DNA of 64,000 nt. Source: Zymoseptoria tritici IPO323. Taxonomy: Eukaryota; Ascomycota; Dothideomycetes; Mycosphaerellales; Mycosphaerellaceae. Position numbers and translations under genes: made by a program. Every line of letters starts with the position of its first letter. The first letter of the stretch is position 1. The stretch spans positions 2,542,001 through 2,606,000 of the forward strand of contig NC_018216.1 in assembly GCF_000219625.1 (NCBI RefSeq), written 5' to 3'. Shown here in pieces: positions 57,818-64,000 of this stretch. The notes below the pieces were generated by a model. That model worked only from the letters and a program-made list of their open reading frames with translations, was not told where the DNA came from and did no database searches.

Positions 57818-58041
57818 TATAAGGGTAGTGTAACTAGGTAGCAACTAACACGTGTAAGCAGTCTGTATACGAATGTCTATATTGCCTACCGAGTGTAACG
57901 AAGGGAGGCAAAAGGGAACAAAAGGGAATGTGTGTGCTAAGCCTCGCTTAGGGCAGCCTCGGGTCTGCATCGGGTCTGTATCGGGCCTAGAACAGGCCCG
58001 ATTCAGGCCCGGGGCAGCGATACCCTGGTCGTTCCCTGACA
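57818..58041 (-). repeat. Gypsy 5' LTR (right copy)
   Basis: 224 bp, TATAAGGG to CCCTGACA on the plus strand. In element orientation it begins TGTCAGGG. The primer binding site should lie just left of 57818, but the sequence there (minus strand GTATATTGCC) does not show an obvious tRNA complement. Confidence 0.94.
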
Positions 58042-58046
58042 TTAAG
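58042..58046. repeat. 5-bp target site duplication of Gypsy, right copy
   Basis: TTAAG, identical to 49756-49760. Confidence 0.88.
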
Positions 58047-58612
58047 ATTAAGACTCGTGCTAGTGCATTGCTCTTAGACCTTTAAGCTCTGCGCAATCGC
58101 ACTAGTGTATTTAGTAACGCTGTTATCTAGAAGTCTAGCTTGAACAACAACACCTCTGTTATCTAGTAGTAGCACAACAACTTTAAGAGCAGTTACCCTA
58201 AGCTTACTAGCTTGTGCCTCTTCGCACTGTCTATATGTCCGACTACTAGACCGGCCGAACGTAACTATTTAGCTTATAGCTTTATTTAGAGCCTCCGCCG
58301 CAACCGCCTTAGTTATAAGGTGTTAGAGATGCTTATCTATATGTTCTGGAACCTTCGCATTAAGTATCGCGTTAACGATAGCATTCTTAAGGACATTAAG
58401 CGTAATCCTAATAATCCTGTAGGCCCTGTAGAGATGTTAGCGTTGTTGCGGCAGTTATAAGACGAGCAAGTAATAGCAGAGGTAGTAGATAAGGCATTAA
58501 TTAATCTAACACTAACAACATAAGCAACAGCGATATATACAGCGACGCTAATGCCATTTACTAACATGCAACTTCCTATTAAGGCTAGCACTACTACTGT
58601 GTGCACCTTGTG
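58047..58612 (+). pseudogene. hAT transposase C-terminal dimerisation part
   Basis: Continuation of the transposase after the Gypsy insertion. At about 58205-58410, conceptual translation gives KLTSLCLFALSI, then PAERNYLAYSFI and RNRLSYKVLEMLIYMFWNLR, the classic hAT C-terminal dimerisation motif. The stops in it fit C-to-T or G-to-A changes. The end is uncertain: a TAA at 58521-58523 may be a mutated CAA, in which case the frame runs to about 58612. Confidence 0.85.
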
Positions 58613-58662
58613 AACACACGGTGTGCACACGTGCACACCGCCATTTTGCTTACGTGCACCGT

Positions 58663-58677
58663 GCACCAACATCTCTA
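58663..58677 (-). repeat. hAT right terminal inverted repeat
   Basis: GCACCAACATCTCTA on the plus strand, the inverse of the left repeat with one mismatch. Confidence 0.9.
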
Positions 58678-58685
58678 CTTGATCC
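58678..58685. repeat. 8-bp target site duplication of hAT, right copy
   Basis: CTTGATCC, identical to 47653-47660. Confidence 0.93.
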
Positions 58686-61600
58686 TGCAGAGACGCACAG
58701 ATACCAACCAGGCAGACCCCAACAGGGCAGCCGGCGCACCGTCGACGGAGTCATCGGCTGTGCTGCCGATGGCACGTTGTTCGACCTGGGTCCTGCTGCC
58801 CTGCTGCACTCTCGCGCATCGATTGCCCGGCGATCGTTTCGTCGCGATACGGGATCTCAATGTTCTCGCTCATGAGCTCTGTGTCCGCGTTGCGGGGACA
58901 AGCCACACCAGCAAAAAGAACACGATATGGATTGATTCCACTCTCAATGTCCCAAATAGATACCGACACACTCGCGTGACTACCTGACAATCTTAAAGGC
59001 CTGAATTGACAGAAGCACCGGCGATCGCCATCGACGACAGGCCAACAGGCGGTCATCACCACAAGCGTCACTCGAGCTGACAGGGCAGGTGAGTCTTCAA
59101 TTCCTGTGCAGTCGAGATGCGTTGCATAGATCGCATGCCCTTATCATCAAGATGTCGCCAGGTGCGAGCATATGCGATTGGACATTGTGAGCTCCCTTTC
59201 ACCTTATTGTTCGATTGAGTCGACTGTCAATCTGCACAATGATCTTGCCCTTTGCCCGGTTCAACTTTGGAGAAAGACATTCAGGACGCTATTCCTGCCA
59301 CGCTACCAGTCCCCGGCGTGCTTTGCCGGCCCAACCAGCTGGCCGATGTCCTGGTGTCGATCTGAAAGCTTAGACTTCCAAGGTGTCAAAACTTCATCCA
59401 GGTTTGCCAGGGAGAAGCTTCCAGACTTCCAAGCCAAATCGAAATGACGTTGCTTAAATAGACAGGCCAAGAGAGACCACGTCGATTGCATCCTTGGGAG
59501 CTCGCGTGAACCTGCGATGAAAGATGGCCAAAGCGCTGCTTATGGCCCGGGCTCTGGGGGCTGTTTCAGCAATGACAGCCCAGAGTCACATCGACGGTCG
59601 AGAGGCTGTTCGCAACGAGACATTACGTTCACAGGGTAAAGTGGCACAATGGCATTGTCCTCGAGCGATTTGGATGTGAAGCTCATCAAATGATCAAAGT
59701 CCTTGGCATGAGGCCGATGTATAATCAGGGTGCAGTGCTGCACACGCCTATTTTTGGCCCATGCCGTCCCTTAAATGCACGCGAAATGAAACCGACGCTT
59801 CTCCCGCTCTGCCGTTGTTCTACAGTATGTAGTCACTAATAGTCTACAACAAGTTACCACCATCGTCGCAAGGCGGCTCCCAGAAGGCCTTATCCAGCAG
59901 TGCTCGATCCAAGGGCTGGGTAGAGAGCGTCACTCTCGACCTGTCAATCGTCAAGTAGCCTGGCAATGAAGCGACAGACCTTGAAAGAATACGGCGCGCC
60001 TCCGAAGAGGTATGTCCGATCGATTTCACCCGATCTGACCCAGGAAAGACGAACATGCACAACGAGCTTCTTGTTATCAGAACATGCCATCATTGTGGCT
60101 GCGAATCATCGTCCGATGTTGTCCGTCTGGCTGCCCGCGTTGATGTGTGAAACAAGGCGTGAAATCCGCACCTATTTCCTTGTATAGGACCGTGACTCGC
60201 ATGCCGGATTCACGAACCCATTGTGAAGATAGCGATGACAGGCAGGCATCAGCTGGCTCATCACATCCTGCTATGGAAATGTCCAATCCGACGAGTGACG
60301 GGGTATGCATGTAATACCTACCCATGTCAGTCGGAAAAAGCAGATCGGCCGCTGCTGCACCGCCTGGCACTTGCGTACAGGAGACCCACGCGCGAGCCCG
60401 TCAACCGGCACGGCAGTCCTTGCGTTTGAGGTGAAGACGGCAGGGTAATGCCAACCTACTACATGGTGCGTGCAGTATGAACTGCAATTTCGCTGGTATG
60501 GATTCGTCAGACCATCGTGACTGTAGTCCTAAATACGTCAATGTAAATACTATGCCGGTCTGCTGCTTTGACCGTTCGCTTTGACCTTCTGCTGCTACTT
60601 CTCTCGGACCTCACCGCGTGCTGTGAATGTGATCGTTGTGCTTCGACCTCAAACCTTCACTGTTCGACTGCATTCGTATGTACGAACGGACCTCGAGCGT
60701 ACCACACCTGACATCTGGTTGACATATTCAGTTCGATTGCAGATTCCAACGACCACATCAAGCGGAAAACGCCTGGCTGAGATTGATCTCTACGACTGGT
60801 TTCGCAGAGACGACGACGCAGGTCATTTCACGCTCCCTTGGGGAAGGACGAAGCCATATAATATCGAGGAATTCGAGACGAAATCCTGTCAATAGTCATA
60901 ATTTTTCTGGACCAACCTGGACAGTCGGACATCGTCAAAAGGATCTTTCGGAAACTCGCTTCTCCTGTATTCTGCAGCTACAGCATCTCGACGAAACTCT
61001 CGACCACTTCAGCACCAGCAACTATCGCAACACTGTTTGACACAGTGCTCCTTTGTCGCTGCGAGATCCCAAGTGTCGACAGGTTTCCAACAATTCTTCA
61101 CGTGCAATTCGAAGAACAGACCACATCGACCGGAACAGCCTCGCAACGAAAGGTTCCATTGCACAAGGACGGACCAGATCGACGACAAATACATCTACAA
61201 TTCGGCATTCGAGGCGACACGGCGGTGTAGATAATATTTGGGCGGAGAAAGTGAGAAATTGCAGGGCGACTCGTAAGGGGAGAGAGACTGGAGAGAAACA
61301 GAGGACCAAGGACCCTAACCTGGAAAGCGCGCTACGGCAGCATCCGAATCTTGCCTCAAGCTTGCTTGCATCTGGAAAGCAAGGACCACATCGAACACGC
61401 GAACTGCTGCCATCGACATCTTTCTTATTTACGTCGGCGGACGTCTTTTTGCGATTTAATACCCTGCGCCACGACCATCGCCGTGTGCTGCACTCCTTCA
61501 GGTACGTTCAACTCTGTCGTCTCACTCTCCCAAGGCGCGTAGGACGAGTCGGCGGCTCCTCTCCTTTTCCTTTCGAATCCGCCAGCGCACGCGCCTTCGA

Positions 61601-62054
61601 GGGAACGGGGAACGACTGCACCTTCGGACTCGAGCACAGGCTGCTGTACCGTTCACTATTGAAGAACATGCGCTGACACGGTTTTGTATAGTCCTGTCGA
61701 TTGCTGCCTTCCTTTTCACTACACCACTGCCCATCGCGGCGCACTCGAGCACCACGCAAACCACAACAAGACCCCGGGAGGGCTACCGTTCACGATCCAT
61801 CATATCCCGCCACACCTCTACGTCTCGTATCCTCAGTTCACGTGCGAGCACATCGGCGCGGCACTCACTGGCCTTGTGGAATTCGCGTGGCCGTCACCTC
61901 GCGCGACAGAAATTTTCTGCTCTCCAGTCAGTAAACCTCTGGTGTAGCACATCGTGGAGAAGAGAAGGGTCATTGGATGTCTTTGCCGTCCATCGAATAT
62001 ATTCTGGTGGCTTCGCAGTGGAAGAGAAGGGACAGCATTACTGGCGTCGGAGAA
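58686..62054. other. Gene-poor 3.4 kb between hAT and the C2H2 gene
   Basis: Base composition is normal and there is no RIP signature. I found no domain or exon chain. The right part (about 61000-62050) is presumably the promoter and a long leader of the transcription factor; an ORF of 207 codons at 61053-61676 lies in it but looks non-coding in composition and has no recognisable domain. Confidence 0.45.
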
Positions 62055-63681
<1,627 letters not shown>

Positions 63682-64000
63682 GAGGACCCACCACTACACC
63701 GCGGCGGAAGGGAGACTCGAGTCTCGTTTCCCGTCATCAATCACTCCAATAAGAGCAAAAGCATCCCAAATTTGCTGACCGCAATTGCTCTACTCCGACC
63801 TCGCATTTTGCATCATTACTGGCGTTCGGTACGGCTGATACCCCTGGTTTCTCGATTCGGCTGGCATCTTTCTGTTTTCTCGCGTCAAAATTCGAGCGTG
63901 CATTTTACGGCTGATCAGCCACCTATACCACCATCCTCTTCTCCTTTGTTCAACCTGGCTGGAATGGACCCATACTACAACGGGCACTTAATACCGGATT
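63682..64000. other. Right edge, no gene seen
   Basis: Downstream of the transcription factor, 319 bp to the window edge. It should contain its terminator. No supported coding sequence. Confidence 0.45.

Larger units (their letters stand above)
49761..58041 (-). mobile_element. Chromodomain Gypsy LTR retrotransposon, complete but RIP-mutated
   Basis: The element is 8281 bp, bounded by two 224-bp LTRs and a perfect TTAAG duplication. Pol is on the minus strand in the order protease, reverse transcriptase, RNase H, integrase and chromodomain, which defines a chromovirus. The polypurine tract read on the minus strand (AAGGGAGGGGGGGATAC) abuts the 3' LTR, which is the left one in window coordinates. 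It is inserted in the transposase frame of the hAT element, so it is the younger of the two. Internal stops make it inactive by itself. An additional antisense open frame lies between the chromodomain and the 3' LTR. Confidence 0.94.
47661..58677 (+). mobile_element. hAT DNA transposon, split by a nested retrotransposon
   Basis: Terminal inverted repeats TAGAGGTGTTGGTGC (47661-47675) and TAGAGATGTTGGTGC (complement of 58663-58677) match at 14 of 15 bases and have the hAT consensus start. The flanking 8-bp duplication CTTGATCC is perfect. Subterminal regions at both ends carry several TGTGCAC-type words. Without the inserted Gypsy element (8281 bp) and its 5-bp duplication the transposon would be 2731 bp. 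It encodes a BED-finger transposase on the plus strand, broken by stops and by the insertion, so it is inactive. Confidence 0.93.

Noticed and set aside
60581..60895. 104-codon plus-strand ORF
   Set aside because: No recognisable domain, no intron structure, and an overlapping ORF in another frame of similar length.
61053..61676. 207-codon plus-strand ORF upstream of the C2H2 gene
   Set aside because: Arg/Ser/Thr-rich low-information translation without a domain; overlapping ORFs of similar length in other frames. More likely a leader or promoter.

Overview
The window reads as nuclear DNA of a filamentous ascomycete, most likely a Dothideomycete. The evidence is compact genes with introns of about 50-110 bp, fungal-specific protein architectures (HeLo-type protein, Zn2Cys6 protein, GT32 Och1-like enzyme, DUF7730-like protein), and transposons heavily altered by C:G to T:A transitions at CpA/TpG, the signature of repeat-induced point mutation (RIP). 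The class is inferred from overall character only; no marker gene fixes the species.

Layout. Positions 1-5985 are an AT-rich, RIP-degraded block holding a Ty1/Copia retroelement on the minus strand. Positions 6175-46507 are gene-rich, with 18 genes that I could model exon by exon: a CCDC97/DUF2052-like protein, a HeLo-pseudokinase-trypsin-like fusion, V-ATPase subunit c, a Rho1 GEF, a GT32 glycosyltransferase, a mitochondrial-type acyl-CoA synthetase, a second-type PKA catalytic subunit, a Cdc4-like F-box/WD40 protein, an unknown protein, pyruvate dehydrogenase E1 alpha, the mitochondrial phosphate carrier, Hat1, a ZIP transporter, a small Zn2Cys6 protein, a GNAT-like protein, fructose-1,6-bisphosphatase, a DUF7730-like protein and DHBP synthase. 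Positions 47661-58677 are a hAT DNA transposon (perfect 8-bp target duplication) interrupted by a complete chromodomain Gypsy retrotransposon at 49761-58041 (224-bp LTRs, perfect 5-bp target duplication). After 3.4 kb of gene-poor DNA comes a C2H2 transcription factor (62055-63681), the 19th gene.

How the genes relate. Most are single housekeeping or regulatory genes, not a pathway cluster. Loose themes are mitochondrial carbon and energy metabolism (PDA1 next to MIR1; acyl-CoA synthetase), cell-wall and cAMP signalling (ROM2, PKA), and gluconeogenesis (FBP1). The most unusual gene is the 1246-residue HeLo-like/pseudokinase/trypsin-like protein at 6911-10651, whose architecture suggests a cell-death or self-recognition role. 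The most unusual mobile feature is a roughly 365-codon open frame running antisense to pol between the chromodomain and the 3' LTR of the Gypsy element.
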